Assembly: GCF_001008165.2 (NCBI RefSeq)
Contig: NZ_CP011452.2
Span: forward strand, 558,001 to 622,000
Reading direction: 5' to 3'
From: Croceibacterium atlanticum
Lineage (GTDB): Bacteria; Pseudomonadota; Alphaproteobacteria; Sphingomonadales; Sphingomonadaceae
DNA length: 64,000 bases
Each line of letters opens with the position of its first letter. Within the stretch, counting starts at the first letter, position 1. The notes under the pieces are model-generated. The model was not told where the DNA came from and made no database searches. It was given only the letters and a program-made list of their open reading frames with translations. The position numbers and the translations under genes are program-made. Positions 29,481 through 37,840 of the stretch are shown here, in pieces.

Positions 29481-30595
29481 AGGGAATTGCCCTTCCGGCA
29501 ACTCTGGCCGAGCTGCCCTGGCGCGTCCTCTTGCCACTGACGCTGCTGGTGACCTTTGGCGCAGCGGTGCTCTATTCTGCGGCCGGGGGCTCGTTCCAGC
29601 CCTTCGCTTCGTCCCATCTGCTACGCTATGCCATCTTCCTGGCGATGGCGCTGATCATGTCGCGCATACCGCAAAGCCTGGTGCAGCTGGCCGCCTATCC
29701 GGCCTATGCGGCCATCGTGATCCTGCTCGTGCTGGTGGAAATATTGGGCGCAGTGGGGGGCGGCAGTCAGCGCTGGCTGGAACTTGGCTTCATCAGGATC
29801 CAGCCATCGGAACTCATGAAGCCCGGCATCGTGCTGGTGCTGGCCAGTTTCTATCATTCGCTTCCGGCCGGGATGACCGGAAGCTGGCGCGCCCTGTTGC
29901 CGGCAGCCGTGCTGATCGGCGTGCCGATGGGCCTGGTTCTCATTCAGCCGGATCTCGGTACTGCGCTCGCCATCGCATTTGGCGGGGCGGTGGTGATGTT
30001 CCTGGCCGGATTGCCCACCAAATGGTTCGTGGGCGGCGGCGTGGCGGCGATAGTTGCCGTCCCGCTCGCTTTCTTCTTCGCGCTGGAGCCTTACCAGCAG
30101 CGCCGCGTAACGACCTTCCTCGATCCGGAGAGCGACCCGCTGGGCGATGGTTATCACATCACCCAGTCGAAGATCGCGATCGGATCCGGGGGCCTGTTCG
30201 GCAAGGGATTCGGAGAAGGATCGCAAAGCCACCTGAACTATCTGCCCGAACCGCATACGGACTTCGTCTTCGCAACCATGGCTGAAGAATGGGGCCTGCT
30301 CGGCGGCCTGCTGGTGTTGCTGGTTTTCGGCATCGTGCTGCGCTGGGGCCTGACCGTTGCGCGCAACGCGCCAGACCGCTTCTCACGCCTTTTGGCGGGC
30401 GGAATCACCGCCACGATTTTCTTCTATGTCGCCATCAATCTCATGATGGTGATGGGCCTGGCACCGGTCGTCGGCATCCCCCTTCCCTTCATGAGCCATG
30501 GCGGATCATCCATGATGACGAACATGATCTGCATCGGCAGTCTGATGATGGTGGAACGCTGGAGCAGGCAGCCCGGAACAAGGAATTTCGGTTAA
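29477..30595 (+). CDS. mrdB: SEDS glycosyltransferase RodA
   Basis: 372-residue polytopic membrane protein that polymerises lipid II during elongation with PBP2. SEDS features include 'GGGSQRWLELGFIRIQPSEL', 'LIQPDLGTALA', 'ALEPYQQRRVTTFLDP' and 'PLPFMSHGGSSM' near the end. Last gene of the mre operon, overlapping mrdA by 4 bp (ATGA). The gap to tRNA-Lys is 85 bp with no clear terminator seen. Confidence 0.95.
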   Translation: MKGIALPATLAELPWRVLLPLTLLVTFGAAVLYSAAGGSFQPFASSHLLRYAIFLAMALIMSRIPQSLVQLAAYPAYAAIVILLVLVEILGAVGGGSQRWLELGFIRIQPSELMKPGIVLVLASFYHSLPAGMTGSWRALLPAAVLIGVPMGLVLIQPDLGTALAIAFGGAVVMFLAGLPTKWFVGGGVAAIVAVPLAFFFALEPYQQRRVTTFLDPESDPLGDGYHITQSKIAIGSGGLFGKGFGEGSQSHLNYLPEPHTDFVFATMAEEWGLLGGLLVLLVFGIVLRWGLTVARNAPDRFSRLLAGGITATIFFYVAINLMMVMGLAPVVGIPLPFMSHGGSSMMTNMICIGSLMMVERWSRQPGTRNFG

Positions 30596-30680
30596 TTTGA
30601 AAGCAGGGCTTTTCACGCGCGATTCTCGCGCTATATGAACGCCTCCCGACGATTCGGGGTTCCGCGGAAAACGCCGGAAT

Positions 30681-30756
<76 letters not shown>

Positions 30757-30769
30757 CATTTTCAAGCAC

Positions 30770-31054
30770 TTAGCGAAAATCCTTCTTTGGGCCAGAGGCC
30801 CGTGTCCGTCCCATGTCCGGCAGAGTGCCCCTTGGGAACCGTTGGCGTCCGAACAGCCCGAGCATGGTCTCCCGATTGTCGGCGAGCTTCTTCATAGCCT
30901 CGTGATACCAGTCCCCGGCGTAGGCGTTGCGGGAACTCTTGGCCTTGCCTTCGGGCGTCTTCGGGCCGGTCGATGACTTCCACGGCTGTGTGGCTCGGAT
31001 AATCTCCGCCTGCCGTGCTCTGCGTTCTGGCGTCCACGCCGACTTGGTGCCCAT
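30770..31054 (-). CDS. hypothetical island protein
   Basis: 94 residues, basic, with 'TGPKTPEGKAKSSRNAYAGD'. This resembles the short 'GP-TPEGKARS--NA' motif found in many small proteins of phages and islands, whose function is not known to me. ATG at 31054 (MGTKSAWTPERR) is chosen because AGGA lies about 8 bases upstream; ATGs at 31063 and 31111 lack a spaced site. Last gene of a four-gene minus-strand group headed by the resolvase. It begins 14 bp inside attL. Confidence 0.6.
   Translation of the reverse strand: MGTKSAWTPERRARQAEIIRATQPWKSSTGPKTPEGKAKSSRNAYAGDWYHEAMKKLADNRETMLGLFGRQRFPRGTLPDMGRTRASGPKKDFR
30803..30819. repeat. 17-bp repeat near left island end (candidate arm site)
   Basis: TGTCCGTCCCATGTCCG occurs here, 46 bp inside attL, and again in the same orientation at 49070-49086, 143 bp inside attR and just upstream of the integrase start. 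Each copy is built of two TGTCCG units. Tyrosine recombinases often bind short arm-type repeats on both sides of the core. Confidence 0.55.
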
Positions 31055-31085
31055 GATGCACATCCTGTTCAGTTCGTTTCGCAAG

Positions 31086-31562
31086 TTATCCCTTCCTAGC
31101 CTCCTGCTCAACCGGGTCGGTTGGCGCGATCAGGAAGTCAAAATTCATGTCCGGGGCTGACGGTTTCCAAGGCAGACCGGAGGGATAGGTGACATCGTAT
31201 GGCTGCCACTGTGATGCCGGATCGAGCGAGAGGAGCGTAAACCACTCCCCTGCCCTGCTATGCCGCATCATCAGGTCATGCCAACGATCTGGATCGCGGA
31301 ACCTCGCGTGAACGGCAGCATGGCAACGCTTACAGCAACCGTAGACCTTCAGCGGCTCGCGATAGTCTTCCAGATGAAGAAACCGATAGTCGCGGGCCTG
31401 CGGGCGCTCACTTCGGCCATCTAGGCAGACGGTGCAGATTGTTGGCCGCGTCAGACGACCGTCGCGGATGGCAGCGTTCTGAAGGGGCGTGACGGCACAT
31501 CGCTGCGTCCATGAAAATCCGTTGTAGGCTATCTCCCAAGGTCTGGGGCGGCGATCAATCAT
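31086..31562 (-). CDS. HNH-like small zinc protein
   Basis: 158 residues. A zinc-ribbon/HNH-like core is visible: 'TICTVCLDG' (CxxC), then 'HLEDYREPLKVYGCCKRCHAAVH', in which HLEDY, CKRCH and the final H match the treble-clef HNH pattern around 'HHxDY...CxxCH...H'. The usual HNH catalytic pattern is only partly clear, so nuclease activity is inference. Start at 31562 (MIDRRPRPWEIAYNG); it overlaps the 66-residue gene upstream by 8 bp. Confidence 0.65.
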   Translation of the reverse strand: MIDRRPRPWEIAYNGFSWTQRCAVTPLQNAAIRDGRLTRPTICTVCLDGRSERPQARDYRFLHLEDYREPLKVYGCCKRCHAAVHARFRDPDRWHDLMMRHSRAGEWFTLLSLDPASQWQPYDVTYPSGLPWKPSAPDMNFDFLIAPTDPVEQEARKG

Positions 31563-31755
31563 GGTCGTCCCCAAGCCTGCGCTTGATGGTGGCAAGGGAG
31601 GTATCGAGCGATGCAACTCCCATGCGGAGTTGAGAGGCAAGCACTCGCTGCATGTCCGGTGCGTTATCGCGCCTCTGCCCTTCCACAGCGATCATGTGCA
31701 TGTCTTCGAGCTTCGCCGTGACATCGGCGAATAACCGGGGGATCGCATCTCTCAT
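31555..31755 (-). CDS. hypothetical 66-residue protein
   Basis: A short frame whose ATG overlaps the stop of the resolvase gene (ATGA) and whose end overlaps the HNH-like gene by 8 bp. The protein is helical in character ('MRDAIPRLFADVTAKLEDMH', then a second amphipathic stretch) with no recognised family. Reality is supported mainly by the tight coupling on both sides. Possibly a partner of the resolvase or HNH-like protein. Confidence 0.55.
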   Translation of the reverse strand: MRDAIPRLFADVTAKLEDMHMIAVEGQRRDNAPDMQRVLASQLRMGVASLDTSLATIKRRLGDDHD

Positions 31756-32318
31756 GCGGCCACAGGCTCCGAGAGGATGCGGTAGACCGAACTGCGGCTC
31801 ACCCCCAACTTGGCTGCGATCTCGCAAGCGGCGAGCCCACTGCCCCGCAGTTCGTGCACCTGCGACGCCTTGCGCCGGGCTGTAGGGGCTCGCCCTCTGT
31901 ATTTGCCGTCAGCACGCGCCTTCTGGATGCCTTCCCGCTGCCGCTGAAGAAGAAGCTCGCGCTCGAATTGTGCGAACGCTCCGAACATAGTGACAATTAG
32001 CTTCCCGGACGGTGATTGTGTGTCCACAGCCTGCCCACCGAAGTCGAGTATGCGCAGCCCCACCCCCTTGGCTTCAAGCGTGGCGATGATCGCAAGAAGG
32101 TCCGCCGTCGAACGAGCGAGCCGGTCAAGCCGGGTCACACACAAGGCGTCGCCCTCCCGAACGAAGTCCAAGGCCGAAGCGAGTTGCTCCCGTTGAGCTA
32201 CGGAACTGACCCGTTCAGTGAAGAGCTTGCTGCAACCCGTTGCACGCAGGTCGCGCTCTTGCGCTTCGATCCCGGCAACCTGATCGGCAGTGCTCACACG
32301 GGCATACCCGATCTTCAT
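31752..32318 (-). CDS. serine recombinase (resolvase/invertase family)
   Basis: 188 residues with the full small serine-recombinase layout: N-terminal 'IGYARVSTADQ' with the nucleophile Ser-9, 'VTRLDRLARST' (catalytic Arg pair), the 'FGAFAQFERELLLQRQREGI' E-helix, and a C-terminal HTH ('ACEIAAKLGVSRSSVYRIL'). It catalyses site-specific cutting and rejoining through a phosphoserine link. Start at 32318 (MKIGYARVS). It diverges from the DUF6884-like gene, and three TGTAAT half-sites lie at and just before its start. Confidence 0.9.
   Translation of the reverse strand: MKIGYARVSTADQVAGIEAQERDLRATGCSKLFTERVSSVAQREQLASALDFVREGDALCVTRLDRLARSTADLLAIIATLEAKGVGLRILDFGGQAVDTQSPSGKLIVTMFGAFAQFERELLLQRQREGIQKARADGKYRGRAPTARRKASQVHELRGSGLAACEIAAKLGVSRSSVYRILSEPVAA
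32231..32244. repeat. dispersed 14-bp palindrome, copy 1
   Basis: TGCAACCCGTTGCA, a TGCAAC-CC-GTTGCA interrupted palindrome, inside the resolvase coding sequence. Identical or reverse-complement copies are at 38888, 43010 and 44722. See the finding on this repeat. Confidence 0.7.
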
Positions 32319-32350
32319 GTAATCTCCTGTAATTACACACATATTACAGG
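32318..32350. promoter_or_regulatory. cluster of TGTAAT half-sites before the resolvase gene
   Basis: TGTAAT at 32318-32323 and 32328-32333 and its complement ATTACA at 32343-32348. The second and third form CCTGTAAT-N9-ATTACAGG, a perfect 8-bp inverted repeat; the second is also the left half of a TGTAATTACA palindrome. This is a likely operator or resolvase binding region between the two divergent genes. Confidence 0.5.
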
Positions 32351-32475
32351 ATAATGCTGCCACGCAGCGACACGAAAGTCACGAGAAAGGGGAGCCGATT
32401 GACGAAAAATCTCGACGAAATGATTGCGAAAAAACTGCCTAGCCAAGTGTGATTAGCATCCATTACCAAGTCGTC

Positions 32476-33228
32476 ATGTCACAGGCAGATCGTATCCGGG
32501 CGTTTGTAGTTCAGAGGTTGGTTCAACCTGCGAGAATGGCAGGTCATTCTTCTTTGACCGTTCGAGCGGGTGACGTGCATCAGGCGATGGGTCTGGTGAA
32601 CATGCCACGCGCCGTATGCAGTGTCCTTCGTGGATCGAAACTACATCAAGACGGCGGCGTGATCTTCAAGGGGCAAGAAGGTCCGGCAGACGGCATGAAC
32701 GTCTGGTTCCATTTCGATCTGACAGGCGACCCTATTGAAGCGCCTGCGGCGCGTCGCATCCCGACCTCCCCGGTCAAGCCCTCGTCACCAATCCGGGATG
32801 TTTCCGATTGGTCCGGCGCTCTCGCGTTGATCTCCTGCACCAAAGCAAAGCTCTCGAAGTCCGCCCCTGCGCGTGACCTCTATTCATCCCCAGCGTTCCA
32901 GATGAAGCGCCAGTTGGCAGAACGTGCGGGGGCTTCTTGGGTCGTGCTGTCCGCCAAGCATGGCCTCCTGCAACCGGATGACGTGGTGGAACCCTATGAC
33001 GAGACATTGACCACAATGGGTGTCACGGCTCGGAAGGCATGGGCGCGCAATGTGTTGCCAACGCTAATCCCGCTTGCTCGTGAAGCCGGTCATGTCGTCT
33101 GCCTTGCTGGTCAACGCTACATCGAGTTTCTGGTCCAGCCCATGACGGAAGCCGGGGTGAGTGTATCGCAGCCGCTGAAGGGCTTGCGACAGGGAGAACA
33201 GCTTGCATGGCTGACGCAGCATCAATGA
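32476..33228 (+). CDS. DUF6884-like protein with N-terminal DNA-system-associated domain
   Basis: 250 residues. The C-terminal half ('ALISCTKAKL', 'ARDLYSSPAFQMKR', 'WVVLSAKHGLLQPDDVVEPYD') matches the pattern I know as DUF6884, related in style to YaaA. The first 80 residues ('TVRAGDVHQAMGLVNMPRAVCSVL') form a separate small domain. Function is not established. ATG at 32476 taken over 32449 because the extension has no homology-like sequence. First of three overlapping or adjacent plus-strand genes (32476-34581). Confidence 0.7.
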   Translation: MSQADRIRAFVVQRLVQPARMAGHSSLTVRAGDVHQAMGLVNMPRAVCSVLRGSKLHQDGGVIFKGQEGPADGMNVWFHFDLTGDPIEAPAARRIPTSPVKPSSPIRDVSDWSGALALISCTKAKLSKSAPARDLYSSPAFQMKRQLAERAGASWVVLSAKHGLLQPDDVVEPYDETLTTMGVTARKAWARNVLPTLIPLAREAGHVVCLAGQRYIEFLVQPMTEAGVSVSQPLKGLRQGEQLAWLTQHQ

Positions 33229-33902
33229 ACAGGCTGGACCATCTCCGGCGCTTCTACGACCTGCTGGATGATCTTGCGGATCGGCAGCGCGGACCTCGCC
33301 CACTCGCCGATGCGGTTGCGGCACTAGGAAATGAGAGCGGCGTCTATTTCTTCTTCGAGCCTGAAGAAGTGCGGTCAGACAGCGGGACCGCTCTGCGTGT
33401 CGTCAGGGTTGGAACTCATGCGCTCAAGCCGGGAGCAAGCTCGACGCTTCGCGGTCGCCTGCGACAACATGGCGGGACAAGGGCAGGTAGCGGTAATCAC
33501 CGGGGCTCGATCTTTCGCCTTCTTACGGGTGACGCCCTGATGAGGTGCGGGAGTGAAGCAGTCTGTTCCACGTGGGAAGGAAAACCTGCGAACAAGCTCC
33601 TTGAAGCTCCGCTCGAACTGGCGGTGAGCCTTCGCCTTGCGCTCACCCGCGTGGTCTGGCTTCGCATTGACGACCCGCCCGGACCCGGCAGTCAACGTGG
33701 TTGGATCGAACGCAACTCAATCGCCCTCCTAAGCAATCACGGGAAGACACAACTTGATCCACCGTCAGCGGATTGGCTCGGCCAACACTCAAGTCGCCCG
33801 CTTGTCAGATCGTCCGGCCTATGGAACCAGCGCCATGTCGAAGAGCGGTATGATCCGGCGTTTCTTGATGATCTTGAACTGCTGATCGGCGATCACCGAT
33901 AG
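33207..33902 (+). CDS. GIY-YIG-like nuclease domain protein
   Basis: 231 residues. The order of motifs fits a divergent GIY-YIG nuclease: 'GVYFFFEPEEV' (GIY), 'VVRVGTHAL' (YIG strand), 'LRGRLRQHGG' with the catalytic Arg, and 'GWIERNSIALLSN' with the Glu and a later Asn. Such proteins cut DNA in restriction, repair or homing systems. GGGAG lies 10 nt before the ATG at 33207, and the gene overlaps its upstream neighbour by 22 bp, so both are co-translated. Confidence 0.65.
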   Translation: MADAASMNRLDHLRRFYDLLDDLADRQRGPRPLADAVAALGNESGVYFFFEPEEVRSDSGTALRVVRVGTHALKPGASSTLRGRLRQHGGTRAGSGNHRGSIFRLLTGDALMRCGSEAVCSTWEGKPANKLLEAPLELAVSLRLALTRVVWLRIDDPPGPGSQRGWIERNSIALLSNHGKTQLDPPSADWLGQHSSRPLVRSSGLWNQRHVEERYDPAFLDDLELLIGDHR

Positions 33903-33909
33903 GATGGTT

Positions 33910-34581
33910 ATGACCAAGATACTCATCCCATCAGCCGGAGCCGACGACTGGCAACGCTTCCTCGCCAAGCCTGATCTTCAGTGGAAGTGCGGCTATTCAG
34001 CGCGAGCCCTTGCCCACTGTTGGGAAGCTACGAACGGCATCCCGCACGAAGTCGCCGAGATTATGGCCGGTGGGTTCGGCGAGCCGGAACTTCTCTTCGC
34101 CGTGCCGGAGCACAAGACCTCCCTTCCGGGCGGCACACGCGAGAGCCAGTCCGATATTCTGGCGCTGGTGCGACATGAAGCCGGGCTGGCCACTTACACC
34201 ATTGAGGGAAAGGTCGAGGAGGCGTTTGGCGATACGGTAGCTGATTGGAGCCGCAAGCCTTCCGATGGCAAGATTGAGCGGCTGTCCTACCTTTGCGCAA
34301 CGCTGGGCATCGGGGACTGCCCACCCGGTGTTCGCTATCAGTTACTCCACCGCACCGCATCTGCACTGATCGAGGCCGAACGGTTCAATGCTTCAATGGC
34401 CGGAATGATCGTGCACTCCTTCTCGCCAGCGCGGCGCTGGCTCGATGATTTTCAGAGTTTCGTCGCGCTTCTTGGTGGCGGAGACATTGCGCCCGGCCAA
34501 TCCGTTGTTATCGACACTCCGTCTGGCCGCCCGCTCTTGTTGGGTTGGGCTTGCGGACAGGAACGGTTCCTCACCGCCTAG
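33910..34581 (+). CDS. PD-(D/E)XK-like protein, function unknown
   Basis: 223 residues. A nuclease-like core is visible as 'SQSDILALVRHE' followed after a beta strand by 'YTIEGKVEEAFG', that is D...E-x-K, preceded by Glu in 'GEPELLFAVPEHK'. This spacing suits the PD-(D/E)XK superfamily, but the assignment is from motif only. ATG at 33910 favoured (AGG 6 bases upstream); 33904 is the alternative. Third gene of the DUF6884/GIY-YIG set and followed by the structured non-coding stretch. Confidence 0.6.
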   Translation: MTKILIPSAGADDWQRFLAKPDLQWKCGYSARALAHCWEATNGIPHEVAEIMAGGFGEPELLFAVPEHKTSLPGGTRESQSDILALVRHEAGLATYTIEGKVEEAFGDTVADWSRKPSDGKIERLSYLCATLGIGDCPPGVRYQLLHRTASALIEAERFNASMAGMIVHSFSPARRWLDDFQSFVALLGGGDIAPGQSVVIDTPSGRPLLLGWACGQERFLTA

Positions 34582-34599
34582 CCAGTCCCACATGGCTCT

Positions 34600-34666
34600 A
34601 TGGCCCTGCGGAACCGGCGTCTCAAAAGTCGAAAACCACTTCTGTGCGACGCCATTGCAGGGCCAT
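34600..34666. ncRNA. candidate structured RNA, nested stems before the Res operon
   Basis: ATGGCCCTGC (34600-34609) pairs exactly with 34657-34666. Inside it GGCGTC (34616-34621) pairs exactly with GACGCC (34648-34653). No credible frame covers it. It lies in the 211-bp gap between the PD-(D/E)XK gene and the Res start, together with the hairpin at 34686-34707. No promoter was identified, so an RNA product is inference. Confidence 0.4.
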
Positions 34667-34685
34667 CGCGACAGATCGGTCTTTC

Positions 34686-34707
34686 CCACATGGGCAAACC
34701 CATGTGG
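34686..34707 (+). terminator. 9-bp hairpin with CAAA loop, possible terminator
   Basis: CCACATGGG/CCCATGTGG with a 4-nt loop, then CAGAC and TTTTGTTG. The strong short-loop stem and nearby T-rich tail suit an intrinsic terminator for the upstream three-gene set or for a small RNA at 34600. The five bases before the T run weaken the call. Confidence 0.5.
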
Positions 34708-34792
34708 CAGACTTTTGTTGTCAATTCAGCGGCTCACGGCCTTGTGATTGGTGCTCTCTTAATCAATACAGGTCAGGTTGAGGGGGCTTTGC

Positions 34793-37700
34793 GTGTCACA
34801 ATCGTTTTTCGATCATCCTATTCTTAATTCGCCGTATGAACCGCCAACCCGGCATCATGCGCTGGACGAAGACGGTCAGCCGCTTGAACAGCCTCCAATC
34901 GAAGGTCGGCGACCCTGCGACTTCATCACGCCGGTTCCTAAGCCAAAGCGCCGGTCGAGCAAGGCTGCACAAGCCTCAATGTTGTTCGACGATGCGACCG
35001 GCCTTTCCGATGACGATCAGGAATACAATCCGAAGCCGATCATCAATGAGATACGTGCGCACGTCACCACGTGGCGCAATCTGCCCAACGACCGGGACTG
35101 GGGCGTTACCCCGGCGACGGCTCGCCTACTGCATCATTGGCGGCGCACCGAGGTGGAAGGTCTCCGGCCATTCTTCTGTCAGGTCGAAGCCGTCGAAACG
35201 GTAATCTGGCTGACCGAAGTTGCACGGACGCAGAAACGGTATGCTCACCTGTGGAAGCATATCGAAGGTGCCAACCGGGCATCGAGCCCGGAACTGATGC
35301 GTATCGCAATGAAAATGGCGACCGGCGCGGGCAAGACCACTGTCATGGCGATGCTGATCGCGTGGCAGACCGTCAACGCCGTCCGCTCCCCGAATAGCAG
35401 CTATTTCAGTCGAGGGTTCCTTATCGTCGCGCCGGGCATCACCATCAAGGATCGGTTGCGCGTCCTGCTGCCCGACGATCCCGACAGTTATTATCGCAAC
35501 CGCGACTTGGTGCCCTCCGATATGCTCCCGGAGATCGGCAAGGCCAAGGTCGTCATCACGAACTACCATTCCTTCAAACGCCGCGAGACGATGGATGTCT
35601 CAAAGGTCGGGAAGGCCCTGCTGCAAGGTCGTGGCGAGGCTCCGACAACCATCGAGAGCGAAGGGCAGATGCTTCAGCGCGCCTGCGGCGAGTTGATGAC
35701 GATGAAGAATGTTGTCGTCATCAATGACGAGGCGCACCACTGCTATGAAGAGCGTCCGCAGGGCAGTATCGAAGAACTGACCGATGCTGACAGCAAGGCC
35801 GAAGCCAAGGAAAACAAGGAAGCTGCGCGGCTCTGGATCAACGGCATCAAGGCGCTGAAGAAGAAGGTCGGCGTGCGGGCCGTCTATGACCTTTCCGCCA
35901 CCCCGTTCTTCCTCGCCGGATCAGGCTACGTCGAAGGCACCTTGTTTCCGTGGGTTGTGAGCGATTTCTCGCTGATGGACGCCATTGAGTGCGGCATCGT
36001 GAAGCTCCCGCGTGTGCCGGTGGCCGACAACCTGCCGATTGCCGACATGCCAATCTACCGCAAGTTGTGGGATCACATCGGCAAGGAGATGCCGAAAAAG
36101 GGCGCGAAGAAGTCCGAAGACCTCAACCCCCTGAAGCTCCCGACTAAGCTGCTGACGGCGCTGGATGCGCTCTATAATCATTATGTTCTGGTCCATGAGG
36201 AATGGAAGCGCGCGGGCATCCCCGTGCCGCCCGTCTTCATCGTGGTCTGCAACAACACTGCCACCTCGAAGCTGATCTACGAATACATCTCGGGCTGGGA
36301 TCGCCCCAATGCGGACGGCGAACTGGTCAATGTCCATCGCGGTCATCTCGAACTATTCCGCAACTACGATGAGCACGGCAACCGGATCGCCCGCGCCCCT
36401 ACCCTGCTGATCGACAGCGCACAGCTTGAGAGCGGCGAGGCGTTGGATAAGAACTTTCGCAAGATTGCCGAAGCCGAGATCGAGCAGTTCCGGCGCGAAC
36501 GGCAGGAGCGCACCGGGCGTGTCGAAAATGCCGATGACATCGACGATGCCGAATTGCTTCGGGAGGTGATGAACACCGTTGGTCAAGTCGGGCGTCTTGG
36601 CGAGAATATCCGCTGCGTCGTCTCGGTCTCAATGCTCACCGAAGGTTGGGACGCGAACACTGTTACGCACATTCTCGGCGTTCGGGCTTTCGGAACGCAG
36701 TTGTTGTGCGAGCAGGTCGTCGGGCGCGGCCTGCGCCGCCAATCCTACGAACTCAACGAACAGGGCTTGTTCGATGTCGAATATGCCGATGTGCTCGGTA
36801 TCCCCTTCGACTTCACTGCCAAGCCTGTCGTGGTCAAGCCCACACCCCCCAAGCTCGTCACTCGCGTCCACGCTGTAAAGGAGCGGGTAGCCGAACGCCC
36901 GGAGTTGGAGATCATCTTCCCCCGCGTCGAAGGCTACCGCGTCGATCTCCCGGAAGAGAGGATCAGCGCTAACTTCACCGATGACAGCCGGCTGATTGTC
37001 GATCCCGAAATGATCGGCCCTTCCCGCGTCACCATGTCGGGCATCGTCGGCGCAACCGATGAATTGGCAGCGAAGGGTGTTGGCGATGACCGGCCCAGCG
37101 CCGTTGCCTATGCCCTCGCCGCTCATCTGCTCAAGCGGTTCGGTGACGAAAGCGGCGACTTGCCGGTGCACCTCTTCGGGCAGGTCCGGCGTATCGTGCG
37201 CGAATGGCTCGACGGCGGCTATCTGGTGCTCAAGGGCGTGCCCATGGGCGTGCTCGATTACCTTGAGATCAAGGATCAGGCGGCAGAGCGCATCTTTCTT
37301 GCCTGCCAGCGGTATGAGCATGGCCCGAAGTCGATCAAAGCGATCCTCGATCCCTACAATCCCAAGTCCACCACCCGGCACGTGAACTTCACGACCAGCA
37401 AGGACACTTACTCGACCAACCACCGCCGCAGTCACGTCAGCCATGTGGTCTGTGACAGCACGTGGGAAGCCGAACTCGCCCGCGTGCTCGAAACCCATCC
37501 TCGTGTCGTGGCCTACGTGAAGAACCAAGGCCTCGGTCTGGAAGTCCCATACCGCGATGGAGCGAAGCCGCGCCGCTACATCCCGGACATGGTCGTGCGG
37601 CTGGATGACGGCAAGGGCCCGGACGATCTGATCAACCTCGTCCTAGAGACCAAGGGCTATCGCAAGGGCGATGCCCAATTGAAGGCGGAGACCATGAAGA

Positions 37701-37840
37701 CCCTGTGGGTGCCGGGTGTGAACAATCTCGGCACGTTCGGTCGCTGGGTCTTTGCCGAGTTCTGCGACATGCCTCTGATCGAGAACGACTTCGATACGTT
37801 GGTCGAGATCATTCTGGCGGAAGGCAATGCCAATGTCTGA
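34793..37840 (+). CDS. Type III-like restriction enzyme Res subunit (helicase-nuclease)
   Basis: 1015 residues. SF2 helicase motifs: 'MATGAGKT' (about 175), 'VVINDEAHHCY' (about 310), 'YDLSATPFF', 'VSMLTEGWDANTVTHILG' and 'EQVVGRGLRR'. The C-terminus has a PD-(D/E)XK nuclease: 'RYIPDMVVRL' (about 929) and 'LVLETKGYR' (about 952). This is the Res-like family annotated in some genomes as BPTD_3080 family. It should translocate and cut DNA lacking the Mod mark. GTG at 34793 chosen: GAGGGGG lies 6-7 nt upstream. It overlaps the next gene by 8 bp. Confidence 0.9.
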   Translation: MSQSFFDHPILNSPYEPPTRHHALDEDGQPLEQPPIEGRRPCDFITPVPKPKRRSSKAAQASMLFDDATGLSDDDQEYNPKPIINEIRAHVTTWRNLPNDRDWGVTPATARLLHHWRRTEVEGLRPFFCQVEAVETVIWLTEVARTQKRYAHLWKHIEGANRASSPELMRIAMKMATGAGKTTVMAMLIAWQTVNAVRSPNSSYFSRGFLIVAPGITIKDRLRVLLPDDPDSYYRNRDLVPSDMLPEIGKAKVVITNYHSFKRRETMDVSKVGKALLQGRGEAPTTIESEGQMLQRACGELMTMKNVVVINDEAHHCYEERPQGSIEELTDADSKAEAKENKEAARLWINGIKALKKKVGVRAVYDLSATPFFLAGSGYVEGTLFPWVVSDFSLMDAIECGIVKLPRVPVADNLPIADMPIYRKLWDHIGKEMPKKGAKKSEDLNPLKLPTKLLTALDALYNHYVLVHEEWKRAGIPVPPVFIVVCNNTATSKLIYEYISGWDRPNADGELVNVHRGHLELFRNYDEHGNRIARAPTLLIDSAQLESGEALDKNFRKIAEAEIEQFRRERQERTGRVENADDIDDAELLREVMNTVGQVGRLGENIRCVVSVSMLTEGWDANTVTHILGVRAFGTQLLCEQVVGRGLRRQSYELNEQGLFDVEYADVLGIPFDFTAKPVVVKPTPPKLVTRVHAVKERVAERPELEIIFPRVEGYRVDLPEERISANFTDDSRLIVDPEMIGPSRVTMSGIVGATDELAAKGVGDDRPSAVAYALAAHLLKRFGDESGDLPVHLFGQVRRIVREWLDGGYLVLKGVPMGVLDYLEIKDQAAERIFLACQRYEHGPKSIKAILDPYNPKSTTRHVNFTTSKDTYSTNHRRSHVSHVVCDSTWEAELARVLETHPRVVAYVKNQGLGLEVPYRDGAKPRRYIPDMVVRLDDGKGPDDLINLVLETKGYRKGDAQLKAETMKTLWVPGVNNLGTFGRWVFAEFCDMPLIENDFDTLVEIILAEGNANV

